Source: Lichenicola sp965198575
GTDB taxonomy: Bacteria; Pseudomonadota; Alphaproteobacteria; Acetobacterales; Acetobacteraceae
Direction: 5' to 3'
Assembly (NCBI RefSeq): GCF_965198575.1
Contig: NZ_OZ240671.1
Location: 3,906,001 to 3,970,000 of the forward strand
Length of the DNA stretch: 64,000 nucleotides
Shown here: positions 23,171 to 32,071 of the stretch, in pieces
Layout of the letters: the number at the start of each line of letters is the position of its first letter
Position numbering within the stretch: the stretch's first letter is position 1
The notes under the pieces: model-generated
Database searches by the model: none
Seen by the model: only the letters and a program-made list of their open reading frames with translations
What the model was told of the DNA's origin: nothing
Program-made: the position numbers and the translations under genes

Positions 23171-25237
23171 ATGAAGGTCACCGTCGACGGGATCCAGGTC
23201 GAGATCGCCAACGGCTCGTCCGTGCTGCAGGCCTGCGAGGCGGCCGGCAAGGAGATCCCGCGCTTCTGCTATCACGAGCGCCTGTCGATCGCCGGCAACT
23301 GCCGCATGTGCCTGGTCGAAGTCGAGAAGGCGCCGAAGCCGGTGGCGTCGTGCGGCTATCCGGCTGCCGAGGGCATGGTGGTCAGGACCGACACCGAGGT
23401 GGTGCGCCGGGCGCGTCGCGCGGTCATGGAATTCCTGCTGATCAACCATCCGCTGGATTGCCCGATCTGCGACCAGGGCGGCGAGTGCGACCTGCAGGAC
23501 CAGGCCTATTCCTACGGCGCCGACCACTCCCGCTACGCCGAGAACAAGCGCGCGGTGCAGGACAAGTATCTCGGGCCACTCGTGAAGACCGTGATGACGC
23601 GCTGCATCCAGTGCACGCGCTGCATCCGGTTCGCGTCCGAGGTGGCAGGCGTGCCTGAGCTCGGTGCGACGTCGCGCGGCGAGAACATGGAGATCACCAC
23701 CTACGTCGAGAAGGCGCTCACCTCGGAGCTGTCCGGCAACCTGATCGACATCTGCCCGGTGGGCGCGCTGACCTCGAAGCCGTACGCCTTCATGGCGCGC
23801 CCATGGGAGCTGAAAAAGACCGACAGCATCGACGTGCTGGACGCGGTCGGCACCAACATCCGTATCCATGCGCGCGGGCCGGAAGTGCTGCGCATGCTGC
23901 CGCGGACCAATGACGAGGTGAACGAGGAGTGGATGGCCGACAAGGGCCGCTTCTCCTTCGACGGCTTCAAGCGCAAGCGGCTCGATCGGCCGTGGGTGAG
24001 GGTGCATGGCAAGCTGCATCCGGCCAGCTGGCAGGAGGCGTTCGTCGCCATCGCGCGTCGGCTCGAGGGCGTGAGGGGCGAGCGCATCGGCGCCATTGCC
24101 GGTGACCTGTGCGATGCCGAGAGCATGCTTGCGCTGAAGGACCTGATGACGGCGCTGGGCTCCGGCAACATCGATTGCCGCCAGGACGGCGCGCAGTACG
24201 ACCTGTCACGGCGCGAGTTCTACACCTTCAATACCGGGATCGCCGGGATCGAGGAGGCCGACGCGCTGCTGCTGATCGGCACCAACCCGCGCCACGAGGC
24301 GCCGGTGATCAATGCGCGCATCCGCAAGCGTTGGCTCGCGGGCAACTTCCCGGTCGGCGTGATCGGCGCGTCTGGGCCGGACCTGACCTACGACGTGCAG
24401 CATCTCGGCGACCGGCCGTCGGTGCTGACCGGGCTGCTCGATGGCGGCGTCGCGTTCGTCGAGCTGCTGAAGTCCGCCAAGCGTCCGATGATCGTCGTCG
24501 GCAGCGGTGCGGTGACGCGCGAGGACGGGTCGGCGGTGCTGGCGGCGGCGTGGAAGCTCGCTGAAGCGGTCGGTGCGCTGACCGCCGAGTGGCACGGCTT
24601 CAACATGCTGCATCACGCGGCCGCCCGGGTGGGCGCGCTGGATCTCGGCTTCGTGCCGCGTGCGGGTGCGCGGTCGGTGGCCGGCATGATGAGCGGTGGC
24701 GTCGAGGTGCTGTGGCTGCTCGGCGCGGACGAGGTCGGCGCAGGTCGCATCGGACCGGATACCTTCGTGGTGTACCAGGGCCATCACGGCGATGCTGGTG
24801 CGGCGCGAGCGGACGTGATCCTGCCGGGCGCCACGTATGCTGAAAAATCAGGCACTTACGTGAATACCGAGGGCCGGGTGCAGCGGGCGTTCCAGGCGAT
24901 CTTCCCACCCGGCGAGGCGCGCGAGGACTGGCGCATCCTGCGGGCCTTCTCCGAAGTGGTCGGGCACAAGCTGCCATACGACACCATCGAGGCGGTGCGT
25001 GCACGCCTTGCCGAGGTGAACCCGGTATTCGCCCGCCAGGGACTGCCGCGGTTCGGCGCTGTCGAGCTGGCGGGCCCGGACGGCGATGCGGTCGCGGTCG
25101 GATCGGCCGCATTTGCCCCGGTGATGCACGACTACTACCAGACCAATGCGATCAGCCGCGCCAGCCCGACCATGGCGGAGTGCTCGCGGGTGTATGCCCA
25201 TCCGGTCGTCAGCCCGACCTTCCAGGCCGCGGAGTAG
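23171..25237 (+). CDS. nuoG: NADH-quinone oxidoreductase subunit G
   Basis: 688 aa. The N-terminal 2Fe-2S ferredoxin domain carries RFCYHERLSIAGNCRMC near 34-50 and a later Cys (VASCGYPA). The His/Cys-ligated N5 cluster is in the HPLDCPICDQGGECDLQDQ block near 95-115. The N4 cluster is in RCIQCTRCIRF near 140, with its fourth Cys in DICPVGALTSKP. The molybdopterin oxidoreductase-like C-terminal domain follows without a cofactor role. No extra N7 cluster motif was seen. It is the largest peripheral-arm subunit; nuoH starts 7 bases after its stop. Confidence 0.97.
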   Translation: MKVTVDGIQVEIANGSSVLQACEAAGKEIPRFCYHERLSIAGNCRMCLVEVEKAPKPVASCGYPAAEGMVVRTDTEVVRRARRAVMEFLLINHPLDCPICDQGGECDLQDQAYSYGADHSRYAENKRAVQDKYLGPLVKTVMTRCIQCTRCIRFASEVAGVPELGATSRGENMEITTYVEKALTSELSGNLIDICPVGALTSKPYAFMARPWELKKTDSIDVLDAVGTNIRIHARGPEVLRMLPRTNDEVNEEWMADKGRFSFDGFKRKRLDRPWVRVHGKLHPASWQEAFVAIARRLEGVRGERIGAIAGDLCDAESMLALKDLMTALGSGNIDCRQDGAQYDLSRREFYTFNTGIAGIEEADALLLIGTNPRHEAPVINARIRKRWLAGNFPVGVIGASGPDLTYDVQHLGDRPSVLTGLLDGGVAFVELLKSAKRPMIVVGSGAVTREDGSAVLAAAWKLAEAVGALTAEWHGFNMLHHAAARVGALDLGFVPRAGARSVAGMMSGGVEVLWLLGADEVGAGRIGPDTFVVYQGHHGDAGAARADVILPGATYAEKSGTYVNTEGRVQRAFQAIFPPGEAREDWRILRAFSEVVGHKLPYDTIEAVRARLAEVNPVFARQGLPRFGAVELAGPDGDAVAVGSAAFAPVMHDYYQTNAISRASPTMAECSRVYAHPVVSPTFQAAE

Positions 25238-25244
25238 CGCCCTC

Positions 25245-26309
25245 GTGGATCAATTCCTCTTCCACACGGCGTTCGGCCTGGTCGTGATCACGGTGCTGGA
25301 GTGCCTCGCGGTGCTGGTGCCGCTGCTGATGGCGGTGGCCTACCTGGTCTATGCCGAGCGCAAGGTGCTGGGCGCCATGCAGCTGCGGCGCGGCCCCAAC
25401 GTGGTCGGGCCGTTCGGGCTGTTCCAGACCTTCGCCGACGCCATTAAGATGCTTACCAAGGAGACGGTGATCCCCGCCGGGGCGAACCGCGTCCTGTATC
25501 TGTTCGCGCCGTTCCTGACCTTCGTGCTGGCGATGATGGCCTGGGCGGTGATCCCCACCAACAACGGTTGGGCGATCGCCAACATCAACGTCGGTGTCCT
25601 TTACCTCTTCGCGGTGTCGTCGCTGGGCGTGTACGGCATCCTGATCGCCGGCTGGGCCAGCAACTCGAAATACGCGTTCATGGGCGGCCTGCGCTCTGCA
25701 GCCCAGATGGTGTCCTACGAGGTGTCGCTCGGTCTGGTGATCGTCTCGATCCTGCTGATCGTCGGCAGCCTCAACCTGAACGACATCATCCTGGCGCAGC
25801 GGCACGTCTGGTTCATCCTGCCGATGCTGCCGATGTTCGTGATCTTCTTCATCTCCTCGCTGGCGGAGACCAACCGCGCCCCATTCGACCTGCCAGAAGG
25901 CGAGAGCGAGCTGGTGGCGGGCTTCTTCGTCGAGTACAGCGCGCTGGCGTTCGGGCTGTTCTTCCTCGGCGAGTACATGAACATGATCCTGATGTCGGCG
26001 ATGACCAGCATCCTGTTCCTGGGTGGCTGGCTGGCGCCGTTCAATAGTGCGCCGTTCACCTGGATCCCCGGCCCGATCTGGCTGATCCTCAAGATCTGTG
26101 TCGTGCTGTTCATGTTCATCTGGGTGCGGGCGACCTTCCCGCGCTACCGCTACGACCAGCTGATGCGTCTCGGCTGGAAGGTGTTCCTGCCGTTCTCGCT
26201 GGTGTGGATGATCCTCACCGCGGGATTCCTCCTGGCGACCGGGCTGCTTCCCGGCATGCCACAGGCGGGCGCCGTGTCGTCCGTCGTGATCAACCATGGT
26301 GTCGGCTGA
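25245..26309 (+). CDS. nuoH: NADH-quinone oxidoreductase subunit H
   Basis: 354 aa from GTG 25245, just after nuoG; the upstream frame is a nuoG shadow. Eight or nine membrane helices. Conserved quinone-entry motifs AERKVLGAMQLRRGPNVVG near 36-54 and the E-rich loop AETNRAPFDLPEGESELVAG near 206-225 are present. It links the quinone cavity with the proton channels. The TGATG stop/start overlap with nuoI indicates coupling. Confidence 0.97.
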   Translation: MDQFLFHTAFGLVVITVLECLAVLVPLLMAVAYLVYAERKVLGAMQLRRGPNVVGPFGLFQTFADAIKMLTKETVIPAGANRVLYLFAPFLTFVLAMMAWAVIPTNNGWAIANINVGVLYLFAVSSLGVYGILIAGWASNSKYAFMGGLRSAAQMVSYEVSLGLVIVSILLIVGSLNLNDIILAQRHVWFILPMLPMFVIFFISSLAETNRAPFDLPEGESELVAGFFVEYSALAFGLFFLGEYMNMILMSAMTSILFLGGWLAPFNSAPFTWIPGPIWLILKICVVLFMFIWVRATFPRYRYDQLMRLGWKVFLPFSLVWMILTAGFLLATGLLPGMPQAGAVSSVVINHGVG

Positions 26310-26797
26310 TGGCCCTGCTCGATCGAACCGCGCGATCCTTCCTGCTGCTCGAGCTGCTCGGCGGCCTGAGCATGACCTTCCGCTACATGTTCAAACCCAA
26401 GGCCACCATAAACTACCCGTACGAGAAAGGTCACCTGAGCCCGCGCTTCCGCGGCGAGCATGCGTTGCGCCGCTACCCGAACGGGGAGGAGCGCTGCATC
26501 GCCTGCAAGCTGTGCGAGGCGGTGTGTCCGGCGGAGGCGATCACCATCGAGGCGGAGCCGCGCGAGGATGGATCACGGCGCACGACGCGCTACGACATCG
26601 ACATGACCAAGTGCATCTATTGCGGGCTGTGCGAGGAAGCCTGCCCGGTCGACGCGATCGTCGAGGGGCCGAACTACGAGTTCGCCACCGAGACGCGCGA
26701 GGAGCTGATGTACAACAAGGACAAGCTGCTCGCGAACGGCGATCGCTGGGAGAGCGTGCTGGCCCGGCGCCTCGAACAGGACGCACCCTACAGATGA
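26309..26797 (+). CDS. nuoI: NADH-quinone oxidoreductase subunit I (2x 4Fe-4S)
   Basis: 162 aa from ATG 26309. Two ferredoxin motifs bind clusters N6a and N6b: CIACKLCEAVCP near 60-71 and CIYCGLCEEACP near 99-110. It relays electrons from NuoG to NuoB. The N-terminal amphipathic stretch (LLLELLGGLSMTFRYMF) contacts the membrane. ATGA overlap with nuoJ. Confidence 0.97.
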   Translation: MALLDRTARSFLLLELLGGLSMTFRYMFKPKATINYPYEKGHLSPRFRGEHALRRYPNGEERCIACKLCEAVCPAEAITIEAEPREDGSRRTTRYDIDMTKCIYCGLCEEACPVDAIVEGPNYEFATETREELMYNKDKLLANGDRWESVLARRLEQDAPYR

Positions 26798-27549
26798 TCA
26801 TCACCCAGATCGCCTTCTACCTGTTCGCGACCGTGCTCGTGATCGCCGGGGCGATGGTCGTCAGCGCGCGCAATCCGGTGCATGCGGTGCTGTTCCTGAT
26901 CCTGGCGTTCTTCAACGCCGCCGGGCTGTTCCTGATCGCCGGCGCCGAGTTCCTGGCGATGATCCTGGTCATCGTCTATGTCGGCGCCGTCGCGGTGCTG
27001 TTCCTGTTCGTCGTCATGATGCTGGACGTGAACTTCAACCAGCTGCGCGAGGGCCTGCAGCGCTACACCCCGGTGGGGGCGGCGATCGGCGTGGCGCTGT
27101 TCGCCGAGCTGGTATTCACCATCGGCGGCTGGAAGCTGATCCCGACGACCGTGCCCGTCGCGGCCACGACCGGCCCGGCGATCAGCAACACCCAGGCGCT
27201 CGGCCGGGTGATCTACACGGACTACATCCTGCTGTTCCAGGCATGCGGCCTGGTGCTGCTGGTAGCGATGATCGGTGCGATCGTGCTGACCCTGCGCGAG
27301 CGGCCGTCCGCGCGGCGCCAGGACGTGACGCTGCAGCATCTGCGCCAGCCGGCCGACACGATGCAGCTGATGACGCTCGGGCTGGGCGAGGGCACCGGCG
27401 AGAGCGGCGGCTTCATCCGACCGCCGGCGGGATACGGCGCGGTTGCCGCGCATGGCGCCGGGCGCGCACCGGAGCAGCACGAAACCCCCGAGCGGCAGCA
27501 CGAAACTCCCGAGCGGCAGCACGAAACCAACGAGCACCTGGGAGCCTGA
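26794..27549 (+). CDS. nuoJ: NADH-quinone oxidoreductase subunit J with repeat-bearing C-terminal tail
   Basis: 251 aa from ATG 26794. Five membrane helices in the first 170 residues, with the ND6-like VIVYVGAVAVLFLFVVMMLD segment near 60-79. This subunit forms part of the E-channel region beside NuoA/H/K. NuoJ proteins are usually about 200 aa; here a polar tail of roughly 60 residues follows the last helix and ends in a heptapeptide repeat (HETPERQ, twice, then HETNE). The tail is charged and probably disordered in the cytosol. It is followed within 5 bases by nuoK. Confidence 0.94.
   Translation: MIITQIAFYLFATVLVIAGAMVVSARNPVHAVLFLILAFFNAAGLFLIAGAEFLAMILVIVYVGAVAVLFLFVVMMLDVNFNQLREGLQRYTPVGAAIGVALFAELVFTIGGWKLIPTTVPVAATTGPAISNTQALGRVIYTDYILLFQACGLVLLVAMIGAIVLTLRERPSARRQDVTLQHLRQPADTMQLMTLGLGEGTGESGGFIRPPAGYGAVAAHGAGRAPEQHETPERQHETPERQHETNEHLGA
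27478..27534 (+). repeat. 21-bp tandem repeat encoding HETPERQ in nuoJ
   Basis: Two full 21-base units (27478-27498, 27499-27519) differing at one base, plus a partial third (27520-27534). The reading frame is kept, giving repeated HETPERQ heptapeptides at the NuoJ C-terminus. Confidence 0.9.
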
Positions 27550-27553
27550 GCGG

Positions 27554-27892
27554 ATGAACCTTGTCCAGGGATCCGGCGGACTGCAGGCAGTCGGGATCGG
27601 GCCGTATCTGTTCGTGAGCGCGCTGCTCCTGGTGCTCGGCGTGTTCGGGATCTTTCTGAACCGCAAGAACATCATCATCATCATGATGTCGATCGAGCTG
27701 ATCCTGCTGGCGGCGAACCTCAACCTGGTGGCGTTCTCCGCCGCCCTGGGCGAGTTGTCCGGCCAGGTGTTCACGCTGTTCTCGCTGACCGTGGCGGCTG
27801 CCGAGGCGGCGATCGGGCTTGCCATCGTCACCGTGTATTTCCGCAACCGCGGCTCGATCCAGGTCGAGGACGTGACTTTGATGAAGGGCTGA
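27554..27892 (+). CDS. nuoK: NADH-quinone oxidoreductase subunit K
   Basis: 112 aa from ATG 27554. Three membrane helices carry the two conserved Glu of the ND4L proton path: SIELILLAANLN near 48-59 and AAAEAAIGLAIVTVYFRNRG near 82-101. About ten residues longer at the N-terminus than the commonest form. Between nuoJ and nuoL, one base before the nuoL ATG. Confidence 0.96.
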   Translation: MNLVQGSGGLQAVGIGPYLFVSALLLVLGVFGIFLNRKNIIIIMMSIELILLAANLNLVAFSAALGELSGQVFTLFSLTVAAAEAAIGLAIVTVYFRNRGSIQVEDVTLMKG

Positions 27893-27893
27893 G

Positions 27894-29834
27894 ATGCTTT
27901 CGGTCGCCCCCCTTTTCGCGCTGGCAGTCTTCTCGCCCCTCGCCGGCGCGCTCATTGCCGGCCTGTTCGGCCGTCTGATCGGCGACCGCGCGTCGATGGT
28001 CGCCAGCGTCCTGCTGATGGTCGTGGCGTCGCTGGCCGCGATCGGCGCGCTCTGGCTCGGCGTGGTCACCGGCTCGCAGACCATCGGCGTGCCGATCTCG
28101 AGCTGGATCCAGGCAGGCGGCTTCCACGCCGCGTGGATCCTGCGCTTCGACGCGCTGTCGGCCTCGATGGTGACGATGGTCACCGTGGTTTCGACCGTCA
28201 TCCACATCTACAGCATCGGCTACATGCACGGCGAGAAGACGCCGGTCGCGCGCTTCTTCTCCTATCTGTCGCTGTTCAGCTTCGCGATGCTGATGCTGGT
28301 GAGTGCAGACAACCTGATCCAGCTGTTCTTCGGCTGGGAGGGCGTCGGCCTGATGAGCTACCTGCTGATCGGCTACTGGTATGACCGTCCAAGCGCCGCC
28401 GCCGCCGCTGTCAAGGCGTTCATCGTCAACCGCGTCGCCGACCTCTTCTTCATGGTCGGGATCGCGCTGCTGTTCCTTCAGTTCGGCACCGTCGAATACG
28501 ACAACATCTTCGCGCTCGTGCCGTCGCACGTGAACGCGGCTTATCACCTGTTCGGCAGCGACTTCCGCGCCTACGAGGTGATCGGCGTGCTGCTGTTCAT
28601 TGGGGCGATGGGCAAGTCCGCGCAGCTGTTCCTGCACACCTGGCTGCCGGACGCGATGGAAGGCCCGACCCCGGTCTCGGCACTGATCCACGCCGCGACC
28701 ATGGTGACGGCCGGCGTGTTCCTGATGGCGCGGATGTCGCCGCTGATCGAGTTCGCGCCTTACACCAAGGGAATGGTGATGGTGATCGGCGCCAGCACCT
28801 GCTTCTTCGCCGCGACCGTCGGCCTGGTGCAGCCCGACATCAAGCGCACCATCGCGTATTCGACCTGCTCGCAGCTCGGCTACATGTTCATCGCCGCCGG
28901 TGCCGGTGCCTACCAGGCTTCGATGTTCCACCTGACCACGCACGCCTTCTTCAAGGCGCTGCTGTTCCTGAGCGCCGGTTCGGTGATCCACGGCCTCGCC
29001 GGTGAGCAGGACATGTTCAAGATGGGCGGCCTGTGGCGGAAGCTGCCGATCACCTATGCCGCGATGTGGGCCGGCTCGCTTGCGCTGGCCGGCATCCCGC
29101 CCTTCGCCGGCTGGTGGTCGAAGGATGCGATCATCGACGCGGCCTGGTTGTCCGGCGGCATCGGCTATTACGGCTGGGTGATGGGCGTCGCGACGGCGTT
29201 CCTGACCGCGCTGTATAGCGGCCGCCTGCTGTTCCTGGTGTTCCACGGCGCACCGCGTGACCAGCATCTCGCAGACCATGCGCATGAGAGCCCGGCGGTC
29301 ATGGTCGGGCCGCTGGTGTTCCTGTCGCTGGGTGCGGTGTTCGCCGGCTGGCTGCTCTATGCGCCCTATGTCGGGACCGGGCAGGCGGCGTTCTGGAATG
29401 GGGCCATCTTCAGCGGGGCTGAGAACCACGTGCTGGCACAGCTGGAGACGTTGCCTCTGCTGATCACGCTGGTGCCGACCATTGCCGCCCTGCTCGGTGC
29501 CGCGGTGGCGTACTACTGCTACATGGCACGCCCGCAGGTGCCGGCGCTGCTCGCCGCCCGCTACCGGCCGATGTACCTGTTCCTGCTGAACAAGTGGTAT
29601 TTCGACGAGCTCTACGACGCGATCTTCGTAAGGCCGTATCGCGCCCTGGCCCGCGGGCTGTGGCATATCGGCGAGGAGGGGCTGATCGACGGTGCCTCGA
29701 ACGGCGTCGCCTTGCTCACCACCGACGGCTCGACCCAGCTCGTCAGGCTGCAGACCGGCTCGATCGCGGTCTATGCCTTCACCATGCTGATCGGCCTGGT
29801 GATTCTGATGTCCGTCTTCCTGATCTTCCGGTGA
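27894..29834 (+). CDS. nuoL: NADH-quinone oxidoreductase subunit L
   Basis: 646 aa Mrp-antiporter-like subunit at the distal end of the membrane arm. Motifs: FFGWEGVGLMSYLLIGYWY near 143-161 (conserved Glu), HTWLPDAMEGPTPVSALIHA near 247-266 (Lys/His channel region) and GIPPFAGWWSKDAI near 400. The long C-terminal lateral helix region (FDELYDAIFVRPY onward) identifies it as NuoL, not NuoM. Ordinary length, so it is not an L-M fusion. Normally nuoM follows; here the next gene, 10 bases on, is nuoN. Confidence 0.97.
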   Translation: MLSVAPLFALAVFSPLAGALIAGLFGRLIGDRASMVASVLLMVVASLAAIGALWLGVVTGSQTIGVPISSWIQAGGFHAAWILRFDALSASMVTMVTVVSTVIHIYSIGYMHGEKTPVARFFSYLSLFSFAMLMLVSADNLIQLFFGWEGVGLMSYLLIGYWYDRPSAAAAAVKAFIVNRVADLFFMVGIALLFLQFGTVEYDNIFALVPSHVNAAYHLFGSDFRAYEVIGVLLFIGAMGKSAQLFLHTWLPDAMEGPTPVSALIHAATMVTAGVFLMARMSPLIEFAPYTKGMVMVIGASTCFFAATVGLVQPDIKRTIAYSTCSQLGYMFIAAGAGAYQASMFHLTTHAFFKALLFLSAGSVIHGLAGEQDMFKMGGLWRKLPITYAAMWAGSLALAGIPPFAGWWSKDAIIDAAWLSGGIGYYGWVMGVATAFLTALYSGRLLFLVFHGAPRDQHLADHAHESPAVMVGPLVFLSLGAVFAGWLLYAPYVGTGQAAFWNGAIFSGAENHVLAQLETLPLLITLVPTIAALLGAAVAYYCYMARPQVPALLAARYRPMYLFLLNKWYFDELYDAIFVRPYRALARGLWHIGEEGLIDGASNGVALLTTDGSTQLVRLQTGSIAVYAFTMLIGLVILMSVFLIFR

Positions 29835-29844
29835 TCGGCGCCCC

Positions 29845-31272
29845 ATGATGAACTGGACCCTGGCCGTTCCGGAGATCTTCCTCTCCGTCTGCGGTCTCGC
29901 CATCCTGGTGTTCGGCGTGCTGCAGAAGCGCCGCGAGCCCAGCTTCTCCTGCACCGTGCTGGCTATCGCCGCCTTCGTGGTGACCGCCTTCCTGGTGATC
30001 CAGGCGCCGGAGGGTGCCGGCTACAAGGGCACCTTCGTGAATGACGGGTTCGCCCGCTTCATGAAGATCCTGGGCCTGGTCGGCGCGGCGTTCAGCGCGA
30101 TCCTTGCGCTGGATTATAATGGCCGGCAGAAAATCGACCGGTTCGAGTTCCCGGTGCTGCTGCTGTTCTCGACCGTCGGCACCATGATGATGGCGTCGTC
30201 GGAGAACCTGATGACGCTGTATGTCGGCCTCGAGCTGCAAAGCCTGGCGATCTACATCCTCTGCGCCTTTGCCCGCGACGAGCTGACCTCGGCGGAAGCC
30301 GGGCTCAAATACTTCGTGCTCGGCTCGCTGGCATCGGGGCTGCTGCTGTACGGGATCTCGCTGGTCTATGGCTTCGCCGGCACGATGGAATATACCGGCC
30401 TGCGCACGGCCCTGACCGGGGCTGGCGTGGTGCCGGCCGGGCTGGTCATCGGCATCGTGTTCGTGTTCGTGGGGCTGGCATTCAAGCTGTCCGCGGCACC
30501 ATTCCACATGTGGACGCCCGACGTGTACCAGGGTGCGCCGACCTCGGTGACGGCGTTCATGGCCGGTGCCCCCAAGGTCGCCGCGTTCGCACTGCTGCTG
30601 CGGGTGATGGCGGGTCCGTTCGGACATCTGGCGCATCAGTGGCAGCTGCTGGTCGAGCTGGTGGCGATCACCACGATGCTGGTCGGATCGCTCGCGGCGA
30701 TCCCGCAGGTCAACATCAAGCGGCTGATGGCGTACTCCTCGATCGGCCACATGGGCTACGCGATGATCGGCGTGGCGGTCGGCACCGAGGCCGGCACGCG
30801 CGGCACGCTCGTGTATCTGACGACCTACCTGTTCATGACCATCGGCGTGTTCGCCTGCATCATGGCGATGCGCCGCCGTGGCCGCCCGCTGGACCGGATC
30901 AGCGACCTGGCCGGCCTGTCCCGCACCGACCCGATGCTGGCGCTGGCGATGGCGATCTTCATGTTCAGCATGGCCGGCGTGCCGCCGCTCTCCGGCTTCT
31001 TCGGCAAGCTGCTGGTGTTCTCGGCGGCGGTGCAGTCCGGGATGTGGACGCTTGCCGTGGTCGGCGTCGTCAGCAGCATCATCGGCCTGTACTACTACTG
31101 GAAGGTGGTGAAGGTGATGTATCTCGACGCACCGCTGCCGGCCTTCGATCGCCGCGCACCGTCGATCTCCTTCGTCGCCGGTGCAATGGGCTTGGTCACC
31201 GCCTTGTTCCTGCTGGTTCTTGGGCCGGTGAACGGAGCGGCGCAGGCGGCCGCCCTGGTGCTGTTCAGGTAA
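29845..31272 (+). CDS. nuoN: NADH-quinone oxidoreductase subunit N
   Basis: 475 aa, 13-14 membrane helices. NuoN-specific blocks: LYVGLELQSLAIYILCAF near 125, SAEAGLKYFVLGSLASGLLL near 150, MWTPDVYQGAPTSVTAFMAG near 222 and YSSIGHMGYAMIGVAVG near 298. The third antiporter-like subunit of the membrane arm. It follows nuoL directly: the nuoL-nuoN spacer is only 10 bases and no trace of nuoM was found in any frame. Ends the nuo operon and leads straight into the biotin ligase gene. Confidence 0.96.
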   Translation: MMNWTLAVPEIFLSVCGLAILVFGVLQKRREPSFSCTVLAIAAFVVTAFLVIQAPEGAGYKGTFVNDGFARFMKILGLVGAAFSAILALDYNGRQKIDRFEFPVLLLFSTVGTMMMASSENLMTLYVGLELQSLAIYILCAFARDELTSAEAGLKYFVLGSLASGLLLYGISLVYGFAGTMEYTGLRTALTGAGVVPAGLVIGIVFVFVGLAFKLSAAPFHMWTPDVYQGAPTSVTAFMAGAPKVAAFALLLRVMAGPFGHLAHQWQLLVELVAITTMLVGSLAAIPQVNIKRLMAYSSIGHMGYAMIGVAVGTEAGTRGTLVYLTTYLFMTIGVFACIMAMRRRGRPLDRISDLAGLSRTDPMLALAMAIFMFSMAGVPPLSGFFGKLLVFSAAVQSGMWTLAVVGVVSSIIGLYYYWKVVKVMYLDAPLPAFDRRAPSISFVAGAMGLVTALFLLVLGPVNGAAQAAALVLFR

Positions 31273-31288
31273 TGGGCACTCACCCGCA

Positions 31289-32065
31289 TTGATCGCAGCA
31301 CCATCATCCGGGGCTGCACCCGGTTCCGCAGGCATCGGCTCCTGGCGCCTGATCGTGCAAGACAGCCTGCCCTCGACCTCGGACGCCTGCATCGAGCTGG
31401 CCGAAGCTGGCGAGCCAACCGGCCTGGCGATCCTGGCGCGTCGCCAGACCCGGGCGCGTGGCAGCCGAGGTCGGTCCTGGAGCGAACCGCCCGCCGGCAA
31501 CCTGGCACTTTCGGTGCTGCTGCGGCCTGCAGGCGATCTGCCCGCTTCAGGGGTCTGGCCGCTGATCGCCGGACTGGCACTGCACGAGGCGCTGGCGTGC
31601 GGACATGCGCAGGGTCACCTGTCGCTGAAATGGCCGAACGACGTGATGCTCGATGGCCGCAAGCTCGCCGGCATCCTGATCGAACGCGGCCTTGGCGGGG
31701 GTCACGACTGGCTGGTCGTCGGGTTCGGCGCCAATCTTGCCGCGGCACCGGAACTGCCCGATCGTGTCGCTGCGTGCCTTGCGGAACTCGGTCCACCACC
31801 GACACCCGATGAGGTGGCGCCCCGACTGCTGGCAGCACTCGACCACTGGATGCGGCTGTGGGCCGCCGAAGGCCTGCCTGCGATCCGGACCGCCTGGCTC
31901 GACCGAGCCCACCCGATCGGGGCTGCGCTTGCGGTCCGGGTGGGCGGGGCGCAGACAGCCGGGACATTCGCCGGTCTCGATGAGGACGGCGCCTTGCTGT
32001 TGCGCCATGACGCAGGGGTGCACCGGATCGATACCGGAGAGATCCTGCTGTCCGGGGGAAGCTGA
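31289..32065 (+). CDS. birA: Biotin--[acetyl-CoA-carboxylase] ligase, short form
   Basis: 258 aa from TTG 31289, 16 bases after nuoN. Catalytic BirA/LplA-fold domain: SLPSTSDACIELAEAG near 30-45, RRQTRARGSRGRSW near 50-63 (biotinoyl-AMP loop) and LKWPNDVMLDGRKLAGILIE near 112-131. No N-terminal HTH repressor domain, so a group I enzyme that does not regulate transcription. It attaches biotin to carboxylase BCCP domains. The birA-coaX-rnj order after nuoN is common in alphaproteobacteria. Confidence 0.94.
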   Translation: MIAAPSSGAAPGSAGIGSWRLIVQDSLPSTSDACIELAEAGEPTGLAILARRQTRARGSRGRSWSEPPAGNLALSVLLRPAGDLPASGVWPLIAGLALHEALACGHAQGHLSLKWPNDVMLDGRKLAGILIERGLGGGHDWLVVGFGANLAAAPELPDRVAACLAELGPPPTPDEVAPRLLAALDHWMRLWAAEGLPAIRTAWLDRAHPIGAALAVRVGGAQTAGTFAGLDEDGALLLRHDAGVHRIDTGEILLSGGS

Positions 32066-32071
32066 AGCGTC

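Noticed and set aside
27478..27534. Short repeats considered as a CRISPR array
   Set aside because: Units are directly adjacent without spacers, in coding frame, and no cas gene is present anywhere in the window.
29845..31272. Gene after nuoL considered as nuoM
   Set aside because: Its signature blocks (YVGLELQSLAIYIL, LKYFVLGSLASG, YSSIGHMGYAMIG) are those of NuoN, and the NuoM-type motifs are absent.
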